Positions 17,090 through 25,844 of a stretch of 64,000 nt of DNA are shown piece by piece (position 1 is the stretch's first letter; each line of letters opens with the position of its first letter). A program made the translations under genes and the position numbers. The DNA comes from Neobacillus terrae (GTDB taxonomy: Bacteria > Bacillota > Bacilli > Bacillales > Cytobacillaceae), in contig NZ_JAAOEO010000001.1 in NCBI RefSeq assembly GCF_011393025.1, positions 186,001-250,000 of the forward strand. Reading direction: 5' to 3'. The notes under the pieces were generated by a model. It saw only the letters and a list, made by a program, of their open reading frames with translations, searched no databases and was not told the origin of the DNA.

Positions 17090-18226
17090 TTGAAGATTTT
17101 ATCAATAGAACCAACTCCAAGCCCCAATACAATGAAAATTATATTGGACACTGAATTACCCATGGGCAAAAGCCATAATTATAAAAAAGATGCTTCTGAA
17201 GGGGCTCCGGAGGTAGTAAAAACGATTCTTTCAATTGAGGGAATAAAGGGAGTTTACCATGTTGCAGACTTTTTGGCTGTAGAAAGGAACGCCAAATACG
17301 ATTGGAAGGAATTGCTTCCAAAAGTGAGAGAATCGTTTGGAGAAGAAACGGCAGAAAGTACACAGCAATCCGCACAAGTAAATGAACATTTCGGTGAAAT
17401 AAAGGTTCAGGTTCAAATGTTTAAAGAAATTCCTCTGCAGGTAAAGCTTTCAGACGGAACAACTGAGAGACGCTTTGGTATGCCTGAATACTTTTTACAA
17501 GCTAGAGAGAAGGCCCAGCTGGAAGATGAGAATTATATTTTGCTTCGTGGCTGGAAGGATTATGGCATCCGATACGGAGATTTTGATCAAGTAGGAAATG
17601 AAGTTGTTGAGGAACTTATCGCCGCCTATCCACCAGCACGCCTTGATGAGCTAGTATCCCTGGGTGTGTCGAAGGAAGGGGAAAGTGCAGTTCCTGTAAA
17701 ACGTCAGCGTAAAAAAGTAAAAGTTGGCGATTTGGACAACCCTGACTGGCACATCCGCTATCAGCTGCTGGAACAAATGGATGATCCTACAATTGAAGAT
17801 CTCCCACTGCTTGAAAAAGCTCTTACCGATGAAAAAGCCTCAGTAAGAAGACTTGCTACTGTTTATATAGGGATGATCAAAGACAAGACTGTTCTTCCGC
17901 TTCTTTATAAGGCTTTAAAGGATAAAACAGTAACCGTAAGACGAACCGCGGGAGACTGCCTGTCTGATTTAGGTTTTGAAGAGGCAGAGGATGAAATGAT
18001 CCTTGCCTTAAAGGATGACAGCAAGCTCGTTCGCTGGAGAGCGGCAATGTTTTTATATGAAGTTGGCAGCGGAAAAGCCCTTTCAACTTTAAAAGAAGCC
18101 GAAAGTGATCCAGAATTTGAGGTCAGCCTTCAGGTTAAAATGGCAATAGAACGCATTGAAGGCGGGGAAGAAGCAATGGGTTCTGTGTGGAAGCAAATGA
18201 CGGAGTCCCGTAAAGGCAAGGAATAA
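17090..18226 (+). CDS. ypgR: Virulence factor C-like protein with NifU-N and HEAT repeats (YpgR)
   Basis: A 378-residue protein. The N-terminal 85 residues form a Nfu/NifU N-terminal domain (MKILSIEPTPSPNTMKI start; GIKGVYHVADFLAVERNA). A middle YpgR-specific region follows (LRGWKDYGIRYGDFDQVG). The C-terminal 150 residues are HEAT/PBS-lyase repeats (VRRLATVYIGMIKD, VRRTAGDCLSDLG, VRWRAAMFLYEVG). It is orthologous to S. aureus CvfC and B. subtilis YpgR; the molecular role is unclear. TTG 17090 is favoured over GTG 17081, since AAAGGTG then has normal spacing. Confidence 0.88.
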   Translation: MKILSIEPTPSPNTMKIILDTELPMGKSHNYKKDASEGAPEVVKTILSIEGIKGVYHVADFLAVERNAKYDWKELLPKVRESFGEETAESTQQSAQVNEHFGEIKVQVQMFKEIPLQVKLSDGTTERRFGMPEYFLQAREKAQLEDENYILLRGWKDYGIRYGDFDQVGNEVVEELIAAYPPARLDELVSLGVSKEGESAVPVKRQRKKVKVGDLDNPDWHIRYQLLEQMDDPTIEDLPLLEKALTDEKASVRRLATVYIGMIKDKTVLPLLYKALKDKTVTVRRTAGDCLSDLGFEEAEDEMILALKDDSKLVRWRAAMFLYEVGSGKALSTLKEAESDPEFEVSLQVKMAIERIEGGEEAMGSVWKQMTESRKGKE

Positions 18227-18298
18227 ACCGATTCATTGCAGTGCGGCCATCAAATATAGTATGCTAACAGTAAATACAACCTTTTGGAGGGATTATTT

Positions 18299-18733
18299 AT
18301 GTCAATGGCATATGAAGAATATATGAGACAAATGGTTAAGCCAATGAGAGAAGAGCTTACAAGAGCAGGATTTCAGGAGCTTGGAACACCAGAAGATGTA
18401 GAAAGCTATATGGAAAATACTTCCGGTACTACACTAATTGTTGTTAATTCAGTATGCGGATGTGCTGCAGGGCTTGCTCGTCCTGCTGTAACACAGGCTG
18501 TACTTCAGAGCGATAAAAAGCCTGAAAATCTTGTAACAGTATTCGCTGGACAGGATAAAGAAGCAACCGCTAAAATGCGCGAGTATTTTGAAGGCTATGA
18601 ACCATCTTCACCATCCATGGCATTAATGAAGGGTAAGGAAGTTGTCCACTTCATTCCACGCCATGAAATTGAAGGAAATTCCATGGAAAACGTAATGGAA
18701 AACTTAAAGGCTGCATTTGAATCCAACTGTTAA
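18299..18733 (+). CDS. brxB: Bacilliredoxin BrxB
   Basis: A 144-residue YphP/YqiW-family protein with the CGC redox motif in VVNSVCGCAAGLARPA. Bacilliredoxins remove bacillithiol from S-bacillithiolated proteins in the cytosol after oxidative stress. The length equals B. subtilis YphP as I recall it. TTTGGAGGG precedes ATG 18299. It implies that the organism makes bacillithiol. It is monocistronic, with a terminator 8 bases after the stop. Confidence 0.95.
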   Translation: MSMAYEEYMRQMVKPMREELTRAGFQELGTPEDVESYMENTSGTTLIVVNSVCGCAAGLARPAVTQAVLQSDKKPENLVTVFAGQDKEATAKMREYFEGYEPSSPSMALMKGKEVVHFIPRHEIEGNSMENVMENLKAAFESNC

Positions 18734-18740
18734 AACTAAG

Positions 18741-18769
18741 GGATGCCGTATAGGCGTCCTTTCTTTTTC
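18741..18769 (+). terminator. Terminator after brxB
   Basis: GGATGCC pairs with GGCGTCC (one T-G wobble) around GTATA and is followed by TTTCTTTTT. Confidence 0.87.
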
Positions 18770-18841
18770 ATTTTTGGCACTACCTAAAATAACTACAGAG
18801 CTTAATTTTTAAAAATAAAATCGTACTGGTATGTGATCTTT

Positions 18842-19615
18842 ATGTTTATAACCACCGCCGGCCGAACAACTCAGACGATGATAGAGATAGCTAAAAAGAC
18901 GGCATTAGACCTGCAGGTGCCTTATGTTCCGAGGGAAAAGCGGTCCGTAGCTGCCATAACAAGTGAACAAGACAGTGATTGTTTTGTGATTGGAAAAGAC
19001 AGGATTGAGTTATATAAAAAAAATGAACCCCAACCGTTCTTTTTTCATCCTAACTCAGCGATGTTCCGTGTAAAAAGGCTGCAAAGGGGGGAACGGGATC
19101 CTTTCATTGATGCTGCATCATTGAAGGAAGGTATGAGCCTACTTGATTGCACACTCGGGTTAGCATCTGATGCAATTACGGCAAGTTACGTTGTAGGTGA
19201 AAAAGGAAAAGTTACTGGAATAGAGGGACAAAGGTATCTATCCTACATTATCGAAAACGGTCTAAAAACTTGGGGGTCCGGCATTGATAAGATGGATGCT
19301 GCCATGCGAAGAATTTCGGTCAGGAATGCAGAAGCTTTTACCTATCTTAAGGAATTACAAGACGAATCCTATAACTGTGTATACCTTGATCCTATGTTTG
19401 AGGAAAGTATTCTTGAATCTGACGGTATTAAGTCTCTGGGACATTTTGCTTTAAGAGAGGAAATTACAAGCGCAGCAATTGAAGAAGCATTAAGGATAGC
19501 CAAAAACAGGGTTATTCTTAAGGACCATTTTAAAAGCAAACGTTTTAAAAGATTTGGATTTAAGGTCCTAGTAAGGAAATCAGCCAAATTCCACTTTGGG
19601 TATATAGAAAAATAA
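18842..19615 (+). CDS. ypiP: Class I SAM-dependent methyltransferase (YpiP-like)
   Basis: A 257-residue protein starting MFITTAGRTTQTMIEIAKK, the conserved YpiP start. The SAM-binding region is LLDCTLGLASDAITASYVVG and the acidic strand-2 end is VTGIEGQRYLS; YNCVYLDPMFEES resembles the DPPY-like substrate loop of RNA N6/N2 methyltransferases (here DPMF). RNA modification is therefore possible but unproven. GTG 18833 is an alternative start without a better ribosome binding site. The context brxB-ypiP-ypjP matches B. subtilis. Confidence 0.82.
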   Translation: MFITTAGRTTQTMIEIAKKTALDLQVPYVPREKRSVAAITSEQDSDCFVIGKDRIELYKKNEPQPFFFHPNSAMFRVKRLQRGERDPFIDAASLKEGMSLLDCTLGLASDAITASYVVGEKGKVTGIEGQRYLSYIIENGLKTWGSGIDKMDAAMRRISVRNAEAFTYLKELQDESYNCVYLDPMFEESILESDGIKSLGHFALREEITSAAIEEALRIAKNRVILKDHFKSKRFKRFGFKVLVRKSAKFHFGYIEK

Positions 19616-19619
19616 CATA

Positions 19620-19644
19620 AAGCCAGGCTGCTGCCTGGCTTTTA
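19620..19644 (+). terminator. Terminator after ypiP
   Basis: A perfect 9-bp stem, AAGCCAGGC/GCCTGGCTT, has a TGCT loop and a T run. Confidence 0.88.
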
Positions 19645-19647
19645 TAA

Positions 19648-19719
19648 TTAATCAACTGCAGATAAATAAATAAAATACACCAACATTAACAAACAGCCTA
19701 ATAAAACTACAATATTCAT
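19648..19719 (-). CDS. Possible 23-residue membrane peptide (KdpF-like)
   Basis: A minus-strand ATG frame (complement of 19717-19719) encodes a 23-residue, almost entirely hydrophobic single-span peptide beginning MNIVVLLGCLLMLVYF. GGGGAGTGGGG lies 7-17 bases upstream. The layout (MNIVVLLG plus one helix) recalls KdpF, the small subunit of the Kdp potassium ATPase, but no kdp genes are near. The ypiP terminator hairpin would also serve it. It could be a stand-alone small membrane protein or chance. Confidence 0.35.
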   Translation of the reverse strand: MNIVVLLGCLLMLVYFIYLSAVD

Positions 19720-19874
19720 GGATATCCCCACTCCCCGTTCCATACTTTATTATTAGGTTATTAACCTCACTTATAATTTTAAAACCTATTTTTCCATTTT
19801 TTTAAAAAAAGAAGTATAATATTTTATAAGTTTAGAAAAAACGGGATATCTTCCGGATTGTGGGGAACTTACAT

Positions 19875-20450
19875 ATGAGTAAATGGATACGCAAGTCTTT
19901 CGTTGTGTTGATATCTGTACTAACCTTTGGCCTTATAACGCCTTCACAGCTAATGGATACCTTCTATACGAAGAATCATTCAGATAGGGATACGATTGAA
20001 GCAGCAACAAATAATTCTTCGTATTTCAGTGATAACCTGCCGGACAGGGAAGGATTAGTCGTTGAAATGGTCAAACAGGCAGAGTCACAGTCCTACCAAA
20101 AATTCGGTTCACGGATAAAGCCTGTAATAGAAAATGAGTTTAAGGAGATTATTTTGCCTAATATTCATAAGGCAATTGAAGAGACAGCTGCAAATATACC
20201 GGAAGAGGATTTAGCTTTTTTAACTATTTCAGAAGAACCAGGCGGCGGATATTCCGAAAAAATCTTCCACATAAAAAACTCCCTTACTGGCAAAGATGTT
20301 ATCAGGTTTCATGTTAGGCGGGACAATCCTCCTCAGGCTGGCTACTGGTTTAACTTTCATTACCATACAGCCTCCGATGAGTTCGTTCAGCACCATCCTC
20401 TGGGATCCATTTACTGGAATAAAAATACCCCGCCCAAATGGATGAGTTAA
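19875..20450 (+). CDS. ypjP: YpjP-like secreted or membrane-anchored protein
   Basis: A 191-residue protein starting MSKWIRKSFVVLISVLTFGL, a basic N-terminus plus one hydrophobic segment, which is a signal peptide or anchor. The rest is a soluble domain (WFNFHYHTASDEFVQHHPLG and WNKNTPPKW near the end). It matches B. subtilis YpjP in start and layout; the function is unknown. In B. subtilis ypjP lies next to thyB and dfrA, whereas here about 12 kb carrying the ter module separates it from thyA. Confidence 0.83.
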   Translation: MSKWIRKSFVVLISVLTFGLITPSQLMDTFYTKNHSDRDTIEAATNNSSYFSDNLPDREGLVVEMVKQAESQSYQKFGSRIKPVIENEFKEIILPNIHKAIEETAANIPEEDLAFLTISEEPGGGYSEKIFHIKNSLTGKDVIRFHVRRDNPPQAGYWFNFHYHTASDEFVQHHPLGSIYWNKNTPPKWMS

Positions 20451-20501
20451 AAATCGCCTAATATTTGCATATAGGTACCCAAAAAAATTATTATGAAATT
20501 G

Positions 20502-20527
20502 TGAAACTTTTTTAGGACAAGCTCGTA
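20502..20527 (+). promoter_or_regulatory. ECF sigma (sigma-W-type) promoter of the ter operon
   Basis: TGAAAC at 20502-20507 and CGTA at 20524-20527 are separated by exactly 16 bases. This matches the B. subtilis sigma-W-type consensus (TGAAAC-N16-CGTA) at every core position, 35 bases before terD. B. subtilis yceC-type operons are known to be under ECF sigma control. The same signal recurs at 26965. Confidence 0.85.
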
Positions 20528-20561
20528 AATAGACTATAACCTAAAACGGAGGTATGAAAAA

Positions 20562-21143
20562 ATGGCAGTAAGTTTATCAAAAGGACAAAAAGTAGATTTA
20601 ACAAAAAATAATCCTGGTTTGAAAAATGTAGTTGTTGGTTTGGGCTGGGATACGAATAAATATGACGGAGGCAATGATTTCGACCTTGACTCATCTGTCT
20701 TTTTGCTTGGCGAGAATGGAAAGGTAACAACTGAGAGCGATTTTGTTTTTTATAACAACCCAAAAGGCGGCAACGCTTCAGTAGAACATACAGGAGATAA
20801 TCGGACAGGCGCTGGTGATGGAGATGACGAACAGGTTAAAGTCTCCCTTGGAACTGTTCCCGCGAACATTCAGCGTATTGCCTTCACTATCACCATTCAT
20901 GATGCAGAAACAAGAAACCAGAACTTTGGACAAGTTTCTAATGCCTATGCCCGTATTTTTAATGAGGAAACCGGCGAAGAGCTAATTCGCTACGATCTTG
21001 GCGAAGACTTCTCTATTGAAACTGCACTAGTTGTAGGAGAGCTTTATCGCCATAATGGTGAGTGGAAATTCAGCGCCATCGGAAGCGGATACCAGGGCGG
21101 CCTTGCGGCTTTGGCAACTGACTTTGGCCTTCAGGTAGGTTAA
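20562..21143 (+). CDS. TerD family stress protein (YceC/D/E-like)
   Basis: A 193-residue TerD-domain protein starting [20 protein letters not shown]. The calcium-binding acidic motifs of the family are present: [11 protein letters not shown] and [13 protein letters not shown]. TerD proteins bind Ca2+ and are part of the Ter general stress response to tellurite, phage and cell-envelope damage. It is one of three paralogs here (others at 29980 and 30624) and is closest to the one at 30624. It is directly downstream of the ECF promoter and followed by a terminator, which readthrough must pass to reach terC. Confidence 0.93.
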   Translation: MAVSLSKGQKVDLTKNNPGLKNVVVGLGWDTNKYDGGNDFDLDSSVFLLGENGKVTTESDFVFYNNPKGGNASVEHTGDNRTGAGDGDDEQVKVSLGTVPANIQRIAFTITIHDAETRNQNFGQVSNAYARIFNEETGEELIRYDLGEDFSIETALVVGELYRHNGEWKFSAIGSGYQGGLAALATDFGLQVG

Positions 21144-21156
21144 TTAAAATTGAACG

Positions 21157-21182
21157 GACTCGGCGTTCTGCCGAGTCTTTTT
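21157..21182 (+). terminator. Terminator between terD and terC
   Basis: A perfect 8-bp stem, GACTCGGC/GCCGAGTC, has a GTTCT loop and is followed by five T residues. Confidence 0.88.
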
Positions 21183-21184
21183 AT

Positions 21185-21275
21185 AAGGAAAGCGGAAGCG
21201 CCTGTTTAGCACCGTAAGACCATTTAACAACTAGTGGCTTGGCGCTGAAACTGGACAGTTTTTCAAAAACAGCTT
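21185..21275 (+). repeat. Short GC-rich dispersed repeat remnant
   Basis: AAGCGGAAGCGCCTGTTTAGC...GGCTTGGCGCTGAAACTGGAC lies between terD and terC and resembles the fragment at 17003. No gene is present. Confidence 0.4.
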
Positions 21276-21313
21276 TAGCTTGGTCACAAGCAAATTTGGG
21301 AGGAACTTTTTAA

Positions 21314-22081
21314 ATGTTAGAAGGAATTTTACACACCTATTCAGAATTCTTTGATTGGGGCATGTGGGGACAAGTTTTAACTGACCCTGTCAGCTGGGGT
21401 TTGATTGGTACATTAATTATTCTTGAGGGTCTGCTTTCTGCGGATAACGCACTTGTACTTGCTGTTATGGTTCGCCACCTGCCAGTGGAGAAACGGAGAA
21501 AAGCACTTTTTTATGGTCTGCTTGGTGCCTATGCCTTCCGTTTTGTAGCTATTGGCTTAGGAGTATTCTTAATTAAACTGTGGTGGATTAAGGTTATTGG
21601 TGCCGCCTACCTTGCATGGCTGTCCATTAAATATTTTATTGACAAAAGCAAAGGCGAATCCGAGGGTGAAGATGAAGCTGAAGGCATGAAACAGGGTGGA
21701 CTGCTCATCCGTACTTTAGGTGTTTTCTGGGGAACGGTTGTGGCTGTTGAAATAATGGATATTGCTTTCTCTGTGGACAGTGTGCTCGCTGCCTTTGGTG
21801 TAAGCCAGAAGGTATGGGTACTGTTTGTAGGTGGTATTCTTGGCGTTCTTATGATGCGGGGAGTTGCAGGAGTTTTCCTTAAACTAATTGACCGTGTACC
21901 GGAGCTGGAAACAACTGCTTATGTATTAATCGCGATTATTGCCGTTAAAATGTTCCTTGGAGTATTCCATATTGAAATTGCATCAACTTACTTCTTCATT
22001 CTTTTAGTTATCACTTTTGGATTAACATTTATCATCCACTATGTGAATAAGAAGAAGGAAACCGGAAATCAGGAACAATAA
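21314..22081 (+). CDS. yceF: TerC family membrane protein (YceF-like)
   Basis: A 255-residue TerC protein with seven or more hydrophobic segments. The acidic intramembrane motifs LSADNALVLAVMVRHLP and VEIMDIAFSVDSVLA are conserved and probably bind or conduct metal ions. TerC-family proteins of Bacillus are linked to manganese export and to metalation of secreted proteins. GGGAGGAA precedes ATG 21314 by 8 bases. The position after terD matches the B. subtilis yce order. Confidence 0.92.
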   Translation: MLEGILHTYSEFFDWGMWGQVLTDPVSWGLIGTLIILEGLLSADNALVLAVMVRHLPVEKRRKALFYGLLGAYAFRFVAIGLGVFLIKLWWIKVIGAAYLAWLSIKYFIDKSKGESEGEDEAEGMKQGGLLIRTLGVFWGTVVAVEIMDIAFSVDSVLAAFGVSQKVWVLFVGGILGVLMMRGVAGVFLKLIDRVPELETTAYVLIAIIAVKMFLGVFHIEIASTYFFILLVITFGLTFIIHYVNKKKETGNQEQ

Positions 22082-22093
22082 ATGAATAAAGCC

Positions 22094-22130
22094 AAAAGGG
22101 ATCAGACATATGTCCGCTCCCTTTCTTTTT
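22094..22130 (+). terminator. Probable terminator after terC
   Basis: AAAGGGA pairs with TCCCTTT, with an inner GACATATGTC palindrome, and is followed by CTTTTT. Confidence 0.75.
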
Positions 22131-22215
22131 AATCAAAAGCACTGTTAGAATGTGGAAAATACAGGGTGCTTAATAGAATTCTGGAATTATCAATGATAGG
22201 GTGTGTAATCTTTCA

Positions 22216-23403
22216 ATGAGATTTTTCTCTGATTTTTATGATAAAGAAATGTCAGACTTGTTTTTTAAGGAACCCGGGTCATTTAATAAATTCACCGATA
22301 GAGAGATCCTTTCATATGCCCTTGGAGCTACTCTTTATATGCCTGCAACCAGAGGAGATATTCATCAAAGTATTATTTCAAAGAAACATGACGGCCTTAC
22401 TTCGCTTGTCTTAGATCTTGAGGATGCTGTCGGCGACAATGAAGTTTTGTTTGCCGAAAATAATCTTGTGGAAGAAATGGCCCATTTAATAACTGCTGTG
22501 AAAAATGGATATTTGCCATTTGAGGATCTGCCTCTGATCTTTATAAGAGTCCGGGACCTGGGTCAGTTCAAGAGAATAAGAGAACAATTGGGAGAAGGCA
22601 TTCAAGTTTTGGCCGGTGTAGTGCTCCCAAAATTCGAATCGGTAAGCGGGCGGCTGCTCCTTGAAGAGGTGCGCAGCATAAATACCGACTTCGGCCCTTT
22701 TTTTGCAATGCCGATTCTTGAAACGCCTAAGGTAATGCAAAAAGAAAGCAGAATGGAAGAATTGATCGGGATTAAAAACCTTCTTGACGAATACCGGGAG
22801 TTTGTTTTAAATGTCAGGATCGGTGCTACGGATTTCAGCGGATTATATGGTATCAGGAGAAGCACTGATATGACGGTTTATGATATTGCCGTTTTAAGAG
22901 ATTGTATTGCTGATATTATTAACGTTTTTTTAAGAGCTGACTCACCTTATGTTGTATCTGGTCCTGTTTGGGAGTATTTCTCTCCCAAGGAAAGAATGCT
23001 AAAGCCTCAGTTAAGACAAACGCCTTTTCGTGAACGTTATGGCGAAGAAGGAATTAAATGGAGGGCTGAACTCATCGACAGAAATATGGATGGCCTTTTA
23101 AAAGAGGTCATGATGGATATTGCAAATGGAATAACGGGAAAAACAGTTATTCATCCATCCCATATTAAAGCAGTCCAGGCTATGAATGTGGTTTCCTATG
23201 AGGAATTTATGGATGCCAAAAACATACTTGAATCCGAATCGGGAGAATTTGGTGCTGTAAAGAGCCAATTTGCCAATAAAATGAATGAAATTAAGCCCCA
23301 TACCTATTGGGCTGCCAAAATACTTTTGAAATCTCAACTATATGGGGTGCTTCATGAAGAATACACAAACCTTGATCTGCTCAGAAAAAAAGTATACGTA
23401 TAA
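22216..23403 (+). CDS. HpcH/CitE-like C-C bond lyase of the Ter biosynthetic module
   Basis: A 395-residue TIM-barrel protein related to HpcH/HpaI aldolases and citrate lyase beta (C-C_Bond_Lyase). Visible family parts are LVLDLEDAVGDNEV, a Mg-binding-type acidic motif, PLIFIRVRD, FFAMPILETPK and TGKTVIHPSHIKAVQAM. Comparative genomics of Ter systems (Anantharaman, Iyer and Aravind) predicted that this enzyme with a PRTase, a StiP-like protein and a HAD enzyme makes a nucleoside-like metabolite; the chemistry is unproven. ATG 22216 is chosen over GTG 22201. It overlaps the next gene by 50 bases. Confidence 0.83.
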   Translation: MRFFSDFYDKEMSDLFFKEPGSFNKFTDREILSYALGATLYMPATRGDIHQSIISKKHDGLTSLVLDLEDAVGDNEVLFAENNLVEEMAHLITAVKNGYLPFEDLPLIFIRVRDLGQFKRIREQLGEGIQVLAGVVLPKFESVSGRLLLEEVRSINTDFGPFFAMPILETPKVMQKESRMEELIGIKNLLDEYREFVLNVRIGATDFSGLYGIRRSTDMTVYDIAVLRDCIADIINVFLRADSPYVVSGPVWEYFSPKERMLKPQLRQTPFRERYGEEGIKWRAELIDRNMDGLLKEVMMDIANGITGKTVIHPSHIKAVQAMNVVSYEEFMDAKNILESESGEFGAVKSQFANKMNEIKPHTYWAAKILLKSQLYGVLHEEYTNLDLLRKKVYV

Positions 23404-24730
23404 TATTTTAAATTCGATTAAGGCTGAAATAGAACTCACCGAAAATCCATTTGACTTGAAGGTAGAAGAACTATTTGATATGGCTGCAAGAATCAATAAG
23501 AAAAGATCTTTTCTTTTTGTCAGCAAGGTACTAGGCAAGCATATCCCTGTACAGCCGCAAAAAGCGCTTCTAACCTCTGCGCTGTTAGCCGCAGGTTATC
23601 TTGAAAAAGTTAAAGGCAAGAAGGCTAAGAGCAAAGACGCTCTCCTGGCAGCTTTTAAAACGAATGATTTTTCTTATATACTTGAACCATTTATTGATAG
23701 TACCAATCGTCCGCTAATCATTGGTTTTGCTGAAACTGCTACGGCTCTTGGACATGCTTTTATTGATTGCTTCGAGACGGCAGATTTTTTCCATACCACA
23801 AGGGAACGGCTGTTGAACACTGATCCTGTAATCAGATTTGAAGAGGAGCATTCTCATGCGACCTCGCACCGCTGTTATATTCCTCTTGAACTTCTTCAGG
23901 ATGGCAGAGAGATTATCCTAGTTGACGATGAACTGACTACTGGAAAAACAGCTTTAAATATTATTCGCTCCATTCAGTCTCAGTTTCCAAGGAAGGAATA
24001 TACGGTTGTTTCTATTTTAGATTGGCGCTCTGAGGAAGCAAGAGCTGACTTTAAAAAGGCTGAAGATGAAATAGGAATTACTATACATATGGTTAGTCTT
24101 GTTTCCGGATTTGCTAAGGTTAACAACGAAAAAGAAATTGAAGAAGAAGCTATAGTATCGGGTCCTGAAGAAAGAATACATGCGGAAGTGGAATATATTC
24201 ATCTTCCAAACTATTTTTCAGGCATTCATAATCCTTCTGTCTCTGGAGATGGAAAGGTTAACCACTCTTATTATTTAAAAGAAACCGGCCGTTTCAGTCT
24301 AAAAGCTGAAGAAAACAGAGATTTATGGTCAGAGGCCCGGAATGCGGCTGAATTCCTTTTGTCTAAAAGAAATGGCAGCAGGACCCTTTGCCTTGGAACT
24401 GGGGAGTTTATGTACCTTCCAATGAAAATAGCTTCTTTTATGGGGATAGGTGTCAGCTATCAATCTACCAGTAGAAGTCCTATATATGTAAAAGATGTAC
24501 CTGGCTACGGAGCAAGGTATGGTCTGGCGTTTCCGAATCCTGAAGATAAAACGGTTAATCAATTTGTATACAACATTCCTCCAGGTTTATACGATGAAGT
24601 ATTTGTGTTTTTGGAAAGAGAGGTTCTGCATGAACAGCTGGCTGCTTTTCTAAAGGAACTTGAAAAAACGCTTATTCCTTCTGTTAAAATAGTGTTCTTT
24701 TCAGCACAGCGGGGTGAAATGCATGAATAA
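23354..24730 (+). CDS. Phosphoribosyltransferase-TRSP protein of the Ter module
   Basis: A 458-residue protein. The N-terminal half is a PRTase-like domain: the PRPP-binding motif appears as REIILVDDELTTGKTALNII near residue 190, preceded by ADFFHTTRE. The C-terminal half fits the TRSP domain, named for its short conserved TSRSP motif, seen here as YQSTSRSPIYV. The pair is specific to Ter-linked operons and is predicted to act on a ribosylated base. The start overlaps the lyase gene and the end overlaps the StiP-like gene, so the four genes form a tight operon. Confidence 0.85.
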   Translation: MKNTQTLICSEKKYTYNILNSIKAEIELTENPFDLKVEELFDMAARINKKRSFLFVSKVLGKHIPVQPQKALLTSALLAAGYLEKVKGKKAKSKDALLAAFKTNDFSYILEPFIDSTNRPLIIGFAETATALGHAFIDCFETADFFHTTRERLLNTDPVIRFEEEHSHATSHRCYIPLELLQDGREIILVDDELTTGKTALNIIRSIQSQFPRKEYTVVSILDWRSEEARADFKKAEDEIGITIHMVSLVSGFAKVNNEKEIEEEAIVSGPEERIHAEVEYIHLPNYFSGIHNPSVSGDGKVNHSYYLKETGRFSLKAEENRDLWSEARNAAEFLLSKRNGSRTLCLGTGEFMYLPMKIASFMGIGVSYQSTSRSPIYVKDVPGYGARYGLAFPNPEDKTVNQFVYNIPPGLYDEVFVFLEREVLHEQLAAFLKELEKTLIPSVKIVFFSAQRGEMHE

Positions 24731-25844
24731 GGTTTTTGCTAAACCAGATAGTATTGGATCCTATAGTGAAAATGATGTTGTGTTTTTACTAAAGGATTTA
24801 AGCGGGATCAAGCTTGAGGATACAACAGAAAACAGGGAAAAGAATGTCCAGGCCGGACAGCATTACAGTGAGACGCTCCCAATTGAATACCAGCCTCCTG
24901 AACACTATGTTGATTTGTTTTGGCATACTTTAAACGAGTACAAACGAAAAATGGCTCTATGCACTGGCGCTGTATCCGAGCAAATATATTTATTAAAAGG
25001 GAAAGACACAGTCCTGGTTTCTCTTGCAAGGGCGGGGACACCAGTGGGAATTCTGCTGAAACGGTATTTGCAGGAGAAATACAATGTTTCACTGCCACAC
25101 TACAGCATAAGTATCATCCGTGACAGAGGAATTGATGAGAATGCATTGCAGTATATATTGGCTAAGCACCCGGGGTTTAAAATTCAGTTTGTTGATGGGT
25201 GGACAGGCAAGGGAGCTATTTCAAAAGAACTCACCCAAGCCTGCCGATTATTTAAGGAAAAATATGATATAGAGCTGGATGATAGCCTTGCGGTAATTGC
25301 CGACCCTGGATATTGCACAACCATGTATGGGACAAGAGAGGATTTCCTTATCCCTAGTGCCTGCCTTAATTCAACAGTATCCGGCCTGGTCAGCAGGACC
25401 GTTTTAAACCATATGTATATCGGAAATGAAGACTTTCATGGCGCGAAATACTATAAGGAATTGGAAAGTCAGGATGTATCCAATGACTACATCAATCAAA
25501 TTTCTGATGAGTTTTGCTTAATCTTTGAAGAAGCCTCAAAGTTGGCCGAGGAAATAATGGCTGAAGAAAAAGAAGCAAGCTTTCAGGGGATGGAAGAGGT
25601 TCTTAAGATTCAACAGGAATTTGAAATTGAGAATTCCCATCTAGTTAAGCCAGGGGTGGGCGAAACCACACGTGTGCTTCTCAGGAGAGTGCCGTGGAAA
25701 ATTCTAATGAGGGATCCTTCAAGCCCCTATGTTAAGCATATTTTAATGCTCGCCAAAGAAAGAGGAGTGGAAGTCATCCATTATCCTAACATGCATTATT
25801 CCTGCTGCGGCCTGATTAAAAAGGTAAAGGGGAAAGAGGAATGA
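24723..25844 (+). CDS. StiP-like Ter-module protein (cysteine protease StiP family/PRTase-like)
   Basis: A 373-residue protein of the family annotated as cysteine protease StiP, which others describe as a PRTase-like domain with a C-terminal PELOTA-type RNA-binding region. Conserved parts are VLVSLARAGTPVGILLKRYL, HYSISIIRDRGIDENAL, VDGWTGKGAISKEL and IADPGYCTTMYGTREDFLIP; the ending holds VEVIHYPNMHYSCCGLIKK. Its biochemical role is unsettled. ATG 24723 has GGGGTGA 6 bases upstream and overlaps the preceding stop; its own stop overlaps the next ATG. Confidence 0.82.
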   Translation: MNKVFAKPDSIGSYSENDVVFLLKDLSGIKLEDTTENREKNVQAGQHYSETLPIEYQPPEHYVDLFWHTLNEYKRKMALCTGAVSEQIYLLKGKDTVLVSLARAGTPVGILLKRYLQEKYNVSLPHYSISIIRDRGIDENALQYILAKHPGFKIQFVDGWTGKGAISKELTQACRLFKEKYDIELDDSLAVIADPGYCTTMYGTREDFLIPSACLNSTVSGLVSRTVLNHMYIGNEDFHGAKYYKELESQDVSNDYINQISDEFCLIFEEASKLAEEIMAEEKEASFQGMEEVLKIQQEFEIENSHLVKPGVGETTRVLLRRVPWKILMRDPSSPYVKHILMLAKERGVEVIHYPNMHYSCCGLIKKVKGKEE

